Origin: Pseudomonadota bacterium
Lineage (GTDB): Bacteria; Pseudomonadota; Alphaproteobacteria; Acetobacterales; Acetobacteraceae
NCBI GenBank assembly: GCA_021798375.1
Contig: JAJZHU010000052.1
Location: forward strand, 1-11,241
Length of the DNA stretch: 11,241 nucleotides
Reading direction: 5' to 3'
The notes below the pieces were generated by a model. That model searched no databases, was not told the origin of the DNA, and saw only the letters and a program-made list of their open reading frames with translations. Position numbers and translations under genes: made by a program. Numbering within the stretch: the first letter of the stretch is position 1; every line of letters starts with the position of its first letter. Positions 1 to 7,254 of the stretch are shown here, piece after piece.

Positions 1-1
1 T

Positions 2-913
2 TATTTCGCGGCGCTGAATGCGGCGGTGTTCACCGATGGCAGCTTTGTCTTTGTGCCCAAGGGCGTGCGTTGCCCGATGGAGCTTTCGACCTATTTCCGC
101 ATCAACGCGCGCAACACCGGGCAGTTTGAACGCACGCTGATCATTGCCGAGGAAGGCGCCAGCGTCAGCTATCTGGAAGGCTGCACCGCGCCGCAACGCG
201 ATGAAAATCAGTTGCATGCCGCGGTGGTGGAATTGATCGCGCTCGACGACGCCAACATCAAATACAGCACGGTGCAGAATTGGTATCCGGGCGATGCCGA
301 GGGCAAGGGCGGGATCTATAATTTCGTCACCAAGCGCGGCGCTTGCCGTGGCGCGCGCAGCAAGATCAGTTGGACGCAGGTGGAAACCGGTTCGGCGATC
401 ACCTGGAAATATCCCAGTTGCATCTTGCAAGGCGACGACAGCGTGGGCGAATTTTACTCGGTGGCGGTCACCACCAATCATCAGCAGGCCGATACCGGCA
501 CCAAGATGATCCACATCGGCCGCAACACCAAAAGCACCATCGTAAGCAAGGGTATTTCGGCCGGCAAATCCAACAATACCTATCGCGGGCAGGTAAAGAT
601 CATGCCCAGGGCCGCGGGTGCGCGCAATCACACCCAATGCGACAGTTTGTTGATTGGGTCCGACTGCGGCGCGCATACCGTGCCCTATATTGAATGCCGC
701 AACGCCACCGCCAAGATCGAACACGAAGCCACCACCAGCAAAATCTCCGAGGATCAGCTGTTTTACTGTATGCAGCGCGGTTTGTCGCAAGAAGACGCGG
801 TGGGCATGATCGTGAACGGATTCTGCAAGGAAGTTCTGAAAGAACTGCCGATGGAATTCGCCGTGGAAGCACAGAAATTACTACAAATCAGCCTTGAAGG
901 CTCGGTGGGTTAA
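2..913 (+). CDS. sufB: Fe-S cluster assembly scaffold protein SufB (5' partial)
   Basis: SufB is the core scaffold subunit of the cytosolic SufBC2D complex, on which nascent Fe-S clusters are built. The window holds the C-terminal 303 residues; the E. coli protein is about 495. The frame is open from base 2, and the residues before the GTG at 26 (YFAALNAAV) continue the family sequence, so that GTG is internal and not the start. Family hallmarks include VPKGVRCPMELSTYF, EGCTAP, NWYPGD, SKISWTQVETGSAITWKYPS, and the C-terminal EHEATTSKISEDQLFYCMQRG and EFAVEAQKL. The Cys codons at 419-421 (PSCIL) and 767-769 (FYCMQRG) match, from memory, E. coli SufB Cys254 and Cys405, which act in sulfur transfer and cluster assembly. 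The frame is intact to TAA at 911-913. sufC follows after 24 bases. The operon promoter and any IscR/RirA-type regulator gene lie outside the window. Confidence 0.98.
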   Translation, partial: YFAALNAAVFTDGSFVFVPKGVRCPMELSTYFRINARNTGQFERTLIIAEEGASVSYLEGCTAPQRDENQLHAAVVELIALDDANIKYSTVQNWYPGDAEGKGGIYNFVTKRGACRGARSKISWTQVETGSAITWKYPSCILQGDDSVGEFYSVAVTTNHQQADTGTKMIHIGRNTKSTIVSKGISAGKSNNTYRGQVKIMPRAAGARNHTQCDSLLIGSDCGAHTVPYIECRNATAKIEHEATTSKISEDQLFYCMQRGLSQEDAVGMIVNGFCKEVLKELPMEFAVEAQKLLQISLEGSVG

Positions 914-937
914 GCTTGGAAGACTGAGGAGAATATT

Positions 938-1687
938 ATGCTCGAAATCAAAAATCTTCATGCGAAAATCGATGAAAAAGTGATCCTGAACGGTCTCGAT
1001 CTGGTCGTGCCCACCGGCGAGGTTCATGCCATCATGGGGCCGAACGGGGCCGGGAAATCCACGCTTTCTTATGTTCTTTCGGGTCGCGCCGGCTATCAGG
1101 TGACAGAAGGCACGGCGACGCTCGATGGGCAGGATTTGCTCGCCATCGCTCCCAACGAACGGGCGGCCCTGGGTTTGTTTCTGGCGTTTCAATATCCGGT
1201 GGAACTGCCCGGCGTGGGCAATGCCAATTTCCTGCGCACGGCGATGAATGCGCAGCGCCGGGCGCGCGGCGAGACGGAACTGGACGCGCTGCAATTCCTC
1301 AAGCTGGCGCGGGTCGAAATGAAGAAACTTTCGATGGATGACGCGATGCTGAAGCGCAACGTCAATGTCGGTTTTTCGGGTGGTGAGAAAAAACGCAACG
1401 AAGTGCTGCAAATGGCGCTGCTGAAACCAAGTCTGGCGATTTTGGATGAAACCGATTCCGGGCTCGACATCGATGCGCTCAGGATCGTTGCCGATGGGGT
1501 CAATGCGCAGCGCGGGCCGAATTTCTCGGCGCTGGTGATCACACATTATCAACGCTTGCTCGATTACATCGTGCCCGATCGCGTGCATGTGCTGGCATCG
1601 GGGCGGATCATTCGTTCGGGCGGGCCGGAGTTGGCGCTGGAGCTTGAACGCGATGGTTACGCCCAGGTGATAGCGGCGGCAGCGTGA
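938..1687 (+). CDS. sufC: Fe-S cluster assembly ATPase SufC
   Basis: SufC is the ABC-type ATPase of the SufBC2D scaffold. ATP binding dimerises SufC and remodels the SufB-SufD heterodimer so that a cluster can form. It is cytosolic and not a transporter. The 249-residue length is typical. Visible elements are Walker A GPNGAGKST (Lys40), a Q-loop in LAFQYPVELPGV (the PVE(L/I)PGV stretch is characteristic of SufC), an ABC signature in the SufC-specific form SGGEKKRNE (Ser147-Gly149), Walker B with LAILDETDSGLDID (Asp170, Glu171) and an H-loop ITHYQR. The ATG at 938 is preceded by a strong ribosome-binding site, GAGGAG at 926-931. The stop codon overlaps the sufD GTG start by 4 bases (GTGA), which suggests translational coupling. 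Confidence 0.98.
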   Translation: MLEIKNLHAKIDEKVILNGLDLVVPTGEVHAIMGPNGAGKSTLSYVLSGRAGYQVTEGTATLDGQDLLAIAPNERAALGLFLAFQYPVELPGVGNANFLRTAMNAQRRARGETELDALQFLKLARVEMKKLSMDDAMLKRNVNVGFSGGEKKRNEVLQMALLKPSLAILDETDSGLDIDALRIVADGVNAQRGPNFSALVITHYQRLLDYIVPDRVHVLASGRIIRSGGPELALELERDGYAQVIAAAA

Positions 1688-2973
1688 GCGGGGACCAGAT
1701 CATGCAAGCAGCCACGGCCTCGTTTCTGGCACGTTTCGCAGGGTTGAAATTCCGTCTGCCGGGCGATCTTGCCGTGCGCGAGGCGGCCTGCGCGCAACTT
1801 ATCCAGGATGGTCTGCCGACGCGGGCGTTGGAGGCGTGGAAATACACCTCGCTGAAACCTTTGGCCGAGATCACCTTTGCCGAGGCGCTTTCCGACGTCA
1901 GCGCTTTGGATCCCGCCCATCTGCCGGGTTTTTTCTCGCTGCTGCCCGATCTCGATCTGCCGCGTCTGGTGTTTCTCGATGGGCGTTACCGCGCCGATCT
2001 TTCGGTGCTGCCCGAGGCCGGCAGGGTTGGCCAATTTGCGCTGCAACCACGTTTTGGCGCGCGTGTCGGTCCGCTTGATCTGCTCAATACCATGCTGGCC
2101 GAAGATGGCGTGCTGATCGAAATTCCGGCCGATGTCGATGCCGGCACGGTTTTGTTGATCAGTCTGGCGCAGGATACCAAAGGGCGCCCGATCGCGTTTC
2201 ATCCCCGCCATCGCATCACATTGGGCGATGGCGCCAGGCTGGAACTGATGGAAATCGCCGTGGGGCAGGGGGTGTATCTGCACAACCCGGTCTATGACAT
2301 CAACGTTGGCGACGGCGCACAATTCACCCATCTACGGCTGCAAGACGAATCGCGTCAGGCGTTTCATCTCGCGTCGCTGCACGCCACCCTGGGCGCGCGG
2401 GCGATCTATGATAGTTTCACGCTCGGGCTGGGCGGTGCTTTGGCGCGGGCCGAGATGCAGGTTGTGCTGGGCGGCGAATTCGGCATGGCGCATCTGAACG
2501 CGGCCCAGTTGCTTGGCGGCACGCAACATGGCGATTTCACCACCTGCGTGCGCCATCAGGCCAAACATTGCGGTTCGCGCCAGACCGTAAAGAACGTGTT
2601 GGCGGGTTCCTCGCGCGGCGTTTTCCAGGGCCGCATCGAGGTCGCGCGCGGCGCCGACAAGACCGATGGCTTCCAGATGAATCAGGCGTTGTTGCTGTCG
2701 CCGGATGCCGAAATGGACAGCAAACCCGAACTGCAAATCTTCGCCGACGACGTGAAATGCAGCCATGGCGCCACGGTCGGGGCTTTGGACGAAGACCAAT
2801 TATTTTATCTGCAAAGCCGGGGCATCGATCTGGCCACCGCGCGCTCGATGCTGGTGCGGGCTTTTCTGGCCGAGGCCTTGTCGCAAATCACCCTGGCCCC
2901 GGCTTCTGAATCCGTCATTCGCGCCTTTTTGGATGCACGAATCGAAACCGCATTCGGAGGGATCGCATTATGA
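1684..2973 (+). CDS. sufD: Fe-S cluster assembly protein SufD
   Basis: SufD is the SufB paralogue that pairs with SufB and binds SufC in the SufBC2D scaffold, with a role in iron entry. The protein has 429 residues. The N-terminal helical part is divergent (EAWKYTSLKPL near residues 50-60 is typical), then comes the beta-helix core, and the C-terminal part carries CVRHQAKHCGSRQTVKNVL, GVFQGRI, ADKTDGFQMNQALLLS and CSHGATVGALDEDQLFYLQSRGI. His361 (in CSHGAT) matches E. coli His360, from memory of published mutants. The chosen start is GTG at 1684, which overlaps the sufC stop by 4 bases. An ATG at 1702 (giving 423 residues), with GCGGGGA upstream at about 1688-1694, is a real alternative and cannot be excluded. 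The stop overlaps the sufS ATG by 4 bases (ATGA). Confidence 0.96.
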   Translation: MSGDQIMQAATASFLARFAGLKFRLPGDLAVREAACAQLIQDGLPTRALEAWKYTSLKPLAEITFAEALSDVSALDPAHLPGFFSLLPDLDLPRLVFLDGRYRADLSVLPEAGRVGQFALQPRFGARVGPLDLLNTMLAEDGVLIEIPADVDAGTVLLISLAQDTKGRPIAFHPRHRITLGDGARLELMEIAVGQGVYLHNPVYDINVGDGAQFTHLRLQDESRQAFHLASLHATLGARAIYDSFTLGLGGALARAEMQVVLGGEFGMAHLNAAQLLGGTQHGDFTTCVRHQAKHCGSRQTVKNVLAGSSRGVFQGRIEVARGADKTDGFQMNQALLLSPDAEMDSKPELQIFADDVKCSHGATVGALDEDQLFYLQSRGIDLATARSMLVRAFLAEALSQITLAPASESVIRAFLDARIETAFGGIAL

Positions 2974-4196
2974 ACACGCCCGATCTTGCCGCCATTCGCG
3001 CCCAATTCCCGATCCTGTCCGAGAAAATTTACGGCAAGGATTTGGTTTATCTCGACAATGGCGCCTCGGCGCAAAAGCCGCGCGCGGTGATCGATGCGAT
3101 GGTTCACGCCATGGAGCACCAATACGCCAACATCCATCGCGGCTTGCATTGGATGAGCGAACGCACCACCGACGTCTATGAACAAACCCGCGATCTGGCC
3201 GCCGGGCTGATGAATGCCGCGTCGCGCGAGGAAATCATCTTTGTGCGCAACAGCACCGAGGCGATCAATCTGGTCGCGCACAGCTTCGGGCGGCATTTGC
3301 TGAAGCCGGGCCAGGCGGTGTTGATCTCGGAAATGGAGCATCATTCCAACATCGTGCCCTGGCAGATGCTGCGCGATGCCTGTGGGATCGAACTGCGCGT
3401 GGCGCCCATCACCGACGATGGCGAACTCGATTTCCCGGCTTTCGAGGCGTTGCTGGCCGATGGCAAGGTCGGTTTGGTGGCGATCACCCATATGTCGAAC
3501 GTGCTAGGCACCTATCTGCCCGCCGAGCGGGTCATCCAAACCGCCCATGCTGCCGGGGCGCTGGTGTTGCTGGATGGCTCGCAAGCCATCGTGCATCGCG
3601 CCGTGGACGTGCAGACTTTGGGTTGCGATTTCTATGCCTGGACCGGGCACAAACTTTATGGCCCGACCGGCATCGGCGTGCTGTGGGGCCGAAAGGCGTT
3701 GCTTGAGGCGATGCCGCCGTTCCTTGGCGGCGGCGACATGATTTCCTCGGTGACTTTCGCCCACAGCGAATGGGCGCGCGTGCCGCATAAATTCGAGGCC
3801 GGAACCCCGGCTATTTTAGAAGGCATCGGGCTTGGAGCGGCGATCAAGTTCGTCCAGAACCTCGGCTACGACGCGATTGCCGCGCACGAGGCGGCGCTGA
3901 CCGAATATGGTCTGGCGCACATCGGCGAAATTCCGGGGCTGACCATTTGGGGTCATGCCAAGGATCGCGGTGGCGTGATCAGCTTCACCATGGATGGCGC
4001 GCACCCGCACGACATCGCCACCCTGCTCGATCGCCAGGGCATTGCCGTGCGCGCCGGGCATCATTGCGCCGAGCCGTTGATGCGCCGTCTGGGGTTGAAT
4101 GCCACCGCAAGGGCCAGCTTTGCTGCTTATACCACTTACGGCGAAATCGATGCGTTGGTTGCCGGCCTGCGGCGGGTGCGGGAGTTTCTGGCATGA
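2970..4196 (+). CDS. sufS: Cysteine desulfurase SufS (class II)
   Basis: SufS is a PLP-dependent cysteine desulfurase. It removes sulfur from L-cysteine, giving alanine and an enzyme persulfide that is passed on for Fe-S cluster assembly. The 408-residue length is typical. Visible elements are the N-terminal YLDNGASAQKP, the active-site EMEHHSN, the PLP lysine in AWTGHKLYGPTG (Lys228) and the catalytic loop RAGHHCAEPLM with Cys366. The short loop before the cysteine and RAGHHC mark the class II (SufS) group, not IscS/NifS. His347, 19 residues before Cys366 (HPHDIATLLD), sits where B. subtilis SufS has His342, a residue that takes over a zinc ligand position of SufU; E. coli SufS has Tyr there. 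This fits the SufU gene next door. The ribosome-binding site GGAGGG is at 2956-2961. Start overlaps the sufD stop, and its own stop overlaps the sufU ATG, each by 4 bases. Confidence 0.98.
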   Translation: MNTPDLAAIRAQFPILSEKIYGKDLVYLDNGASAQKPRAVIDAMVHAMEHQYANIHRGLHWMSERTTDVYEQTRDLAAGLMNAASREEIIFVRNSTEAINLVAHSFGRHLLKPGQAVLISEMEHHSNIVPWQMLRDACGIELRVAPITDDGELDFPAFEALLADGKVGLVAITHMSNVLGTYLPAERVIQTAHAAGALVLLDGSQAIVHRAVDVQTLGCDFYAWTGHKLYGPTGIGVLWGRKALLEAMPPFLGGGDMISSVTFAHSEWARVPHKFEAGTPAILEGIGLGAAIKFVQNLGYDAIAAHEAALTEYGLAHIGEIPGLTIWGHAKDRGGVISFTMDGAHPHDIATLLDRQGIAVRAGHHCAEPLMRRLGLNATARASFAAYTTYGEIDALVAGLRRVREFLA

Positions 4197-4627
4197 ACGC
4201 GGTTGAATCACTCTATCAATCGGTGATTCTGAAGCACAGCCGTGCGCCGCGGTTTCGCGTGGAATTGGGGCAGGGGGCGGCGGCGTGCCATTGCCGCAAT
4301 CCATTGTGCGGCGACGATGTCACGGTGCAATGGCGGGCGGGTCCTGCCGGCGCCATCGCCGAGATCGGCTTTACCGCCGAGGGTTGCGCGATTTTGATCG
4401 CATCGAGCGATTTGATGGCCGAATCGGTCTTGGGGCTCGATCGCGACCGGGCCTTGAAAAAGGCGCGTGCGTTCCGGGCCATGCTGGACGACGGTCCGGA
4501 AATCGCCGAGCCCACTTTGGCCAGTTTTGCTGCCTTGCGGGATTATCCGGCGCGGAAACGCTGCGCCACCCTGCCGTGGCAGGCATTGGAATCTTTGATG
4601 TCGGGGGACATGAAATGCCAGAGCTAA
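4193..4627 (+). CDS. sufU: SufU-type NifU-like sulfur-transfer/scaffold protein
   Basis: This 144-residue protein belongs to the IscU/NifU N-terminal fold (SUF system NifU family). It most likely accepts persulfide from SufS and passes it to SufBCD. The conserved ligand residues are Cys39 and Asp41 (NPLCGDD), Cys65 (EGCAIL) and Cys124 (KRCATLPW). The 59-residue gap between the last two cysteines is close to B. subtilis SufU (Cys66/Cys128) and longer than in E. coli IscU (Cys63/Cys106). The residue before the last cysteine is Arg, where IscU has the key His. These features favour the zinc-dependent SufU subtype over a classic IscU scaffold. Oddly, a Cys-His-Cys triplet (residues 32-34) lies just before the first ligand motif. 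The ATG at 4193 overlaps the sufS stop, with GGAG at 4181-4184. The frame is open further upstream, but that stretch is a shadow of sufS. It overlaps sufT by 13 bases. Confidence 0.9.
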   Translation: MNAVESLYQSVILKHSRAPRFRVELGQGAAACHCRNPLCGDDVTVQWRAGPAGAIAEIGFTAEGCAILIASSDLMAESVLGLDRDRALKKARAFRAMLDDGPEIAEPTLASFAALRDYPARKRCATLPWQALESLMSGDMKCQS

Positions 4628-5025
4628 CCAACGAACCAGAGCCGGGAAGCGAAAATTCCGCTCGTGACGATGCACCGCCTGATACTCATGCTGCCTGGAC
4701 GCCCGACGGTGAAACCGTTCCGCATCCCACGCAAGACGCGCTGATCGATGCCATCGCCACGGTCTATGATCCGGAAATCCCGGTGAATATCTATGAACTG
4801 GGACTGATTTACCTGGTCGAAATCAGCGACCAGGGCGCGGTAAAGGTCGAAATGACGCTCACCGCCCCTGGCTGTCCTTCCGCACAGGAACTGCCGGTGC
4901 AGGTGCGCGAGGCGCTGTTGCAAGTGCCTGGCGTAACATCGGCCGATGTGGAAACCGTGTGGTATCCGCCCTGGACGCCGGATCTGATGGGCGAAGGCGC
5001 GCGACTCGCGTTGAACATGTTCTAA
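4615..5025 (+). CDS. sufT: Fe-S maturation factor SufT (DUF59/MIP18 family)
   Basis: SufT is a small protein of the MIP18/DUF59 family, related to YitW/PaaD and eukaryotic CIA2. It assists Fe-S protein maturation or cluster transfer, by a mechanism that is only partly known. The 136 residues comprise a poorly conserved, acidic and proline-rich N-terminal tail (about 1-38) and a DUF59 domain (about 40-136). The domain has IDAIATVYDPEIPVNIYELGLIY and MTLTAPGCPSAQELP with the family's single conserved cysteine, then VWYPPWTPDLM near the C-terminus. The chosen ATG at 4615 lies 6 bases after GGGGGA (4603-4608) and inside the end of sufU. The frame stays open upstream but only as a shadow of sufU. 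Its place between sufU and sufA is usual in alphaproteobacterial SUF operons. sufA starts 12 bases after its stop. Confidence 0.95.
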   Translation: MPELTNEPEPGSENSARDDAPPDTHAAWTPDGETVPHPTQDALIDAIATVYDPEIPVNIYELGLIYLVEISDQGAVKVEMTLTAPGCPSAQELPVQVREALLQVPGVTSADVETVWYPPWTPDLMGEGARLALNMF

Positions 5026-5037
5026 GGGAGGCAGCTT

Positions 5038-5406
5038 ATGGCCGAACAATTGAAGAATCTACCGCAAAGGCGCGCTTTGCCGCCGCTGATCACCCTGAGC
5101 GAGCGTGCCGTGGAGCGTCTGCGCAAGCTCTATGCGTCGTCGCATCGGGGCGAACTGCTACGCATCAAGGTTTCAACCAAAGGCTGCTCTGGCATGTCTT
5201 ACGATCTGGAATTCGTGGCCGAGGCGGGTGCGGGCGATGAAGTCCTGCATGAGCAGGATCTGACCTTGCTGATCGACCGCAAAGCCTCGTTGTTTCTGAT
5301 CGGCACGATGATGGATTATGAATCGACCCCCTTGTCGTCGGGTTTCACCTTCGTCAATCCCAACGAGAAAGGCCGCTGCGGCTGCGGCGAAAGCTTCCAC
5401 GTCTAA
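5038..5406 (+). CDS. sufA: A-type iron-sulfur carrier SufA (HesB/IscA family)
   Basis: This is an A-type carrier that accepts Fe-S clusters from SufBCD and hands them to target apoproteins in the cytosol. The 122 residues comprise a variable N-terminus (1-15) and the HesB/IscA fold. The three cluster-binding cysteines are all present: Cys50 in STKGCSGMSYDLEF and Cys114/Cys116 in the C-terminal GRCGCGESFHV. The 63-residue spacing between the first and second cysteine is canonical, and MMDYESTPLSSGFTFVNPN is typical of the family. The start ATG at 5038 has a good ribosome-binding site, GGGAGG at 5026-5031, directly after the sufT stop. It is the last gene of the operon. The name sufA is assigned from operon context; by sequence alone, IscA or ErpA would be hard to exclude. 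Confidence 0.95.
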   Translation: MAEQLKNLPQRRALPPLITLSERAVERLRKLYASSHRGELLRIKVSTKGCSGMSYDLEFVAEAGAGDEVLHEQDLTLLIDRKASLFLIGTMMDYESTPLSSGFTFVNPNEKGRCGCGESFHV

Positions 5407-5463
5407 GCTGTTGAATTTTATGATGCTACCGGGGAAATTCGGCCGTTTCATCTACGGTCAGAA

Positions 5464-5481
5464 TGGGGATTTCTGTCCCCA
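5464..5481 (+). terminator. Hairpin after sufA, possible operon terminator
   Basis: A perfect 6-bp stem (TGGGGA at 5464-5469 with TCCCCA at 5476-5481) closes a 6-base loop, 57 bases after the sufA stop codon. No T-run follows on either strand, so it is at best a weak intrinsic terminator. It could equally be an RNA-stabilising end or chance. Confidence 0.3.
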
Positions 5482-5661
5482 CCCTGCCGCGTGAATGGCG
5501 TTTCCTCCCTAAACCTGCCCCGCTGCACTGCCACTGTGCGCGGAACTGAATGCTTCGTAGCCGAACTATTTATGGCTGTCACCTTGGAATCCGCTGGGGG
5601 TGGAATATTCATGAAGATTGTTTCATAAAAGCCACACATTACGCACAAAGATTACAATCAT

Positions 5662-5674
5662 GCTGCGGCGCAGC
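5662..5674. promoter_or_regulatory. Short palindrome CTGC-N3-GCAG upstream of proS
   Basis: GCTGC-GGC-GCAGC is a 5-bp perfect inverted repeat with a 3-base centre, about 100 bases before the proS start. It has the CTGC-N3-GCAG form reported for PhaR (polyhydroxyalkanoate regulator) sites in alphaproteobacteria, but no pha gene is nearby and such a short GC-rich palindrome can occur by chance. Only the symmetry is certain. Confidence 0.2.
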
Positions 5675-5775
5675 GAAAGGATTGCGAATTGGGGCGCCGG
5701 CCTGCATCGCCATGCCCTCTGGCCTTATCGCCGCAACAAAGCTAGTTTCGGCGGCCTTTATTCAGCGAGAGCCCA

Positions 5776-7089
5776 ATGCGCCTGTCCCAAGCCTTTATCC
5801 CCACCCTTAAGGAAACCCCCGCCGAAGCGCAGATCGCGTCGCATCGCCTGATGCTGCGGGCGGGGCTGGTCCGGCAAATGTCGGCGGGGATCTACGCCTG
5901 GTTGCCGGCCGGTCTGCGCGTGCTCGACCGCATCGCCAATATCGTGCGCGACGAACAAGACCGCGTGGGGGCGCAGGAAGTGCTGATGCCCACCATCCAA
6001 TCGGCCGATCTGTGGCGCGAATCCGGGCGCTATGAGGATTACGGCAAGGAGATGCTGCGCATCACCGATCGTCACGAACGCGAATTGCTTTACGGACCGA
6101 CCAACGAGGAAATGATCACGGCGATTTTCCGCGCCGATGTGAAATCCTATAAATCCCTGCCGCAATGTCTGTATCACATTCAATGGAAATTCCGCGATGA
6201 AGTACGCCCCCGCTTTGGCGTGATGCGCGGCCGCGAATTTCTGATGAAGGATGCCTACAGCTTCGATATTTCTTACGACGATGCGGTGCTTTCCTATCGC
6301 AAGATGATGCTGGCCTATATGCGCACCTTCGCGCGCCTGGGCGTGCGGGCGATCCCGATGGTGGCCGATACCGGCCCGATCGGCGGCAATCTCAGCCATG
6401 AATTCATCATTCTGGCGCCCACCGGCGAAAGCCAGGTGTTTTACGATAAGGCATTCGAGGAAATCGACATCACCGAAAACGCCTTCCATCACGATGATCC
6501 GGCCGATTTAGAGCGTTTCTATCAATCCATGACCACGCCTTACGCCGCCACCGAGGAAAAACACGACGAGGCGGCGTTCGCGGCGATCCCGGAAGATCGC
6601 AAGCGCGAGGGCCGCGGCATCGAAGTGGGCCATATTTTCTATTTTGGCACCAAATACACCAAGGCGATGGGTGTCACGGTGGCGGGGCCGGACGGCAAGG
6701 AACTCACCCCCGAAATGGGCAGCTATGGCATCGGGGTTTCACGTTTGGTGGGGGCGCTGATCGAGGCGCATCACGACGACGCGGGGATCATCTGGTCCGA
6801 TAGTGTGGCGCCGTGGGCGGCGGCGATCCTGAATTTGAAAGCCGGCGACGCGGCCTGCGACAAGATCTGCGAGGAGCTTTACGCCGCACTTGGCCGTGAC
6901 GCGCTGTATGATGATCGTTCCGATCGCCCCGGCGCCAAATTCGCCGATGCGGATCTGATGGGAATGCCGTGGCAAATCATCGTCGGCCCGCGCGGTGCGG
7001 CGAATGGTTTGGTGGAACTGAAACGCCGTGCGACGGGCGAGCGGTTTGAGGTTTCACCTGCCGAAGCCTTGGCGAAAGTTAAGCGGTAA
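5776..7089 (+). CDS. proS: Prolyl-tRNA synthetase, short alphaproteobacterial type
   Basis: ProRS attaches proline to tRNA-Pro in the cytosol. It is a class II aminoacyl-tRNA synthetase, normally a homodimer. The 437 residues match the short bacterial form found in alphaproteobacteria, which lacks the roughly 180-residue editing insertion seen in E. coli ProRS (about 570 residues). Visible elements are the motif 1 region around AGIYAWLPAGLRVLDRI, the substrate loop GPTNEEM, motif 2 with FRDEVRPRFGVMRGREFLMKD (Arg140), a much shortened stretch where the editing domain would be (after ADTGPIGGNLSHEF), motif 3 GSYGIGVSRLVGAL (from Gly315), and a C-terminal anticodon-binding domain (about 343-437). 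Without the editing domain, clearing of Ala-tRNA-Pro would need a separate protein such as ProXp-ala, which is not in this window. The ATG at 5776 matches the usual MRLSQ(A/F)F start; GCGAGAG just upstream is a modest ribosome-binding site. Confidence 0.97.
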   Translation: MRLSQAFIPTLKETPAEAQIASHRLMLRAGLVRQMSAGIYAWLPAGLRVLDRIANIVRDEQDRVGAQEVLMPTIQSADLWRESGRYEDYGKEMLRITDRHERELLYGPTNEEMITAIFRADVKSYKSLPQCLYHIQWKFRDEVRPRFGVMRGREFLMKDAYSFDISYDDAVLSYRKMMLAYMRTFARLGVRAIPMVADTGPIGGNLSHEFIILAPTGESQVFYDKAFEEIDITENAFHHDDPADLERFYQSMTTPYAATEEKHDEAAFAAIPEDRKREGRGIEVGHIFYFGTKYTKAMGVTVAGPDGKELTPEMGSYGIGVSRLVGALIEAHHDDAGIIWSDSVAPWAAAILNLKAGDAACDKICEELYAALGRDALYDDRSDRPGAKFADADLMGMPWQIIVGPRGAANGLVELKRRATGERFEVSPAEALAKVKR

Positions 7090-7094
7090 GAACT

Positions 7095-7114
7095 TCTTTT
7101 TCTGAAGAAAAAGA
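7095..7114. terminator. A/T-rich hairpin after proS, possible terminator
   Basis: A perfect 8-bp stem (TCTTTTTC at 7095-7102, GAAAAAGA at 7107-7114) closes a TGAA tetraloop 5 bases after the proS stop. The octamer AAAAAGAC then occurs twice in 10-base register (7108-7115 and 7118-7125). No T-run follows on the + strand, so termination is uncertain. Similar T-rich/A-rich hairpins are common between genes in Acetobacteraceae and relatives (from memory), so it may be a dispersed intergenic element. Confidence 0.35.
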
Positions 7115-7158
7115 CGCAAAAAGACTTTGATTGACTAGCTGGGTTGCCCATCCGCCGT

Positions 7159-7203
7159 CATTGCGAGCCACTTGGCGAAGCAAGCCAGCCCTTCCGCGCA
7201 ATG
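7159..7203. repeat. Degenerate CATTGCG-type inverted repeat
   Basis: CATTGCG (7159-7165) is inverted as CGCAATG (7197-7203) around a 31-base centre holding GCGAAGCAAGCCAG. The start GTCATTGCGAGC with GAAGCAA downstream strongly resembles the widespread intergenic palindrome of the form GTCATTGCGAGC...GAAGCAATCC found in many proteobacteria. Only the outer 7 bases pair cleanly, so this looks like a worn or partial copy. It lies between proS and lolC. Confidence 0.5.
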
Positions 7204-7250
7204 GCTTTTGCGCGTGTGGTGATGTTCGTTTGCTTCGCCTTCCTCTTTCT

Positions 7251-7254
7251 GGAG
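7251..7254 (+). promoter_or_regulatory. Ribosome-binding site fixing the lolC/E start
   Basis: GGAG ends 6 bases before the ATG at 7261. It favours this start over the in-frame ATG at 7144, whose extra 39 codons cover the repeat at 7159-7203 and have no family resemblance. Confidence 0.7.

Larger units (their letters stand above)
5407..5775 (+). other. Intergenic region between sufA and proS, no gene recognised
   Basis: These 369 bases separate the SUF operon from proS. No tRNA, riboswitch or known RNA is recognised, and no good -35/-10 pair stands out. Open frames from 5550 and 5618 run into proS in the wrong frame, lack family resemblance and have no good ribosome-binding site. The stretch from about 5565 to 5665 is less GC-rich than the coding DNA around it and is the most likely place for the proS promoter. 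Two short hairpins, listed separately, are the only clear structure. Confidence 0.6.

Noticed and set aside
26..28. GTG at 26 as the sufB start
   Set aside because: In-frame codons before it continue the conserved SufB sequence, and about 190 N-terminal residues would be missing; the gene is cut by the window edge.
881..1588. 235-codon - strand open frame over sufC, and similar ones at 1657-2331, 2805-3491 and 7768-8505
   Set aside because: All are antisense to genes with certain identity, have no recognisable domains or plausible ribosome-binding sites, and arise from the codon bias of the real genes.
5618..5851. Possible 77-codon gene before proS (also a frame from 5550)
   Set aside because: It overlaps the proS start in another frame, lacks a good ribosome-binding site, and its Arg/Pro-rich tail is a frameshifted reading of proS.
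5758..6492. 244-codon open frame on the - strand opposite proS
   Set aside because: It lies entirely antisense to a clear proS and its translation is rich in His/Arg/Gln with no family likeness, as expected from the complement of GC-rich coding DNA.
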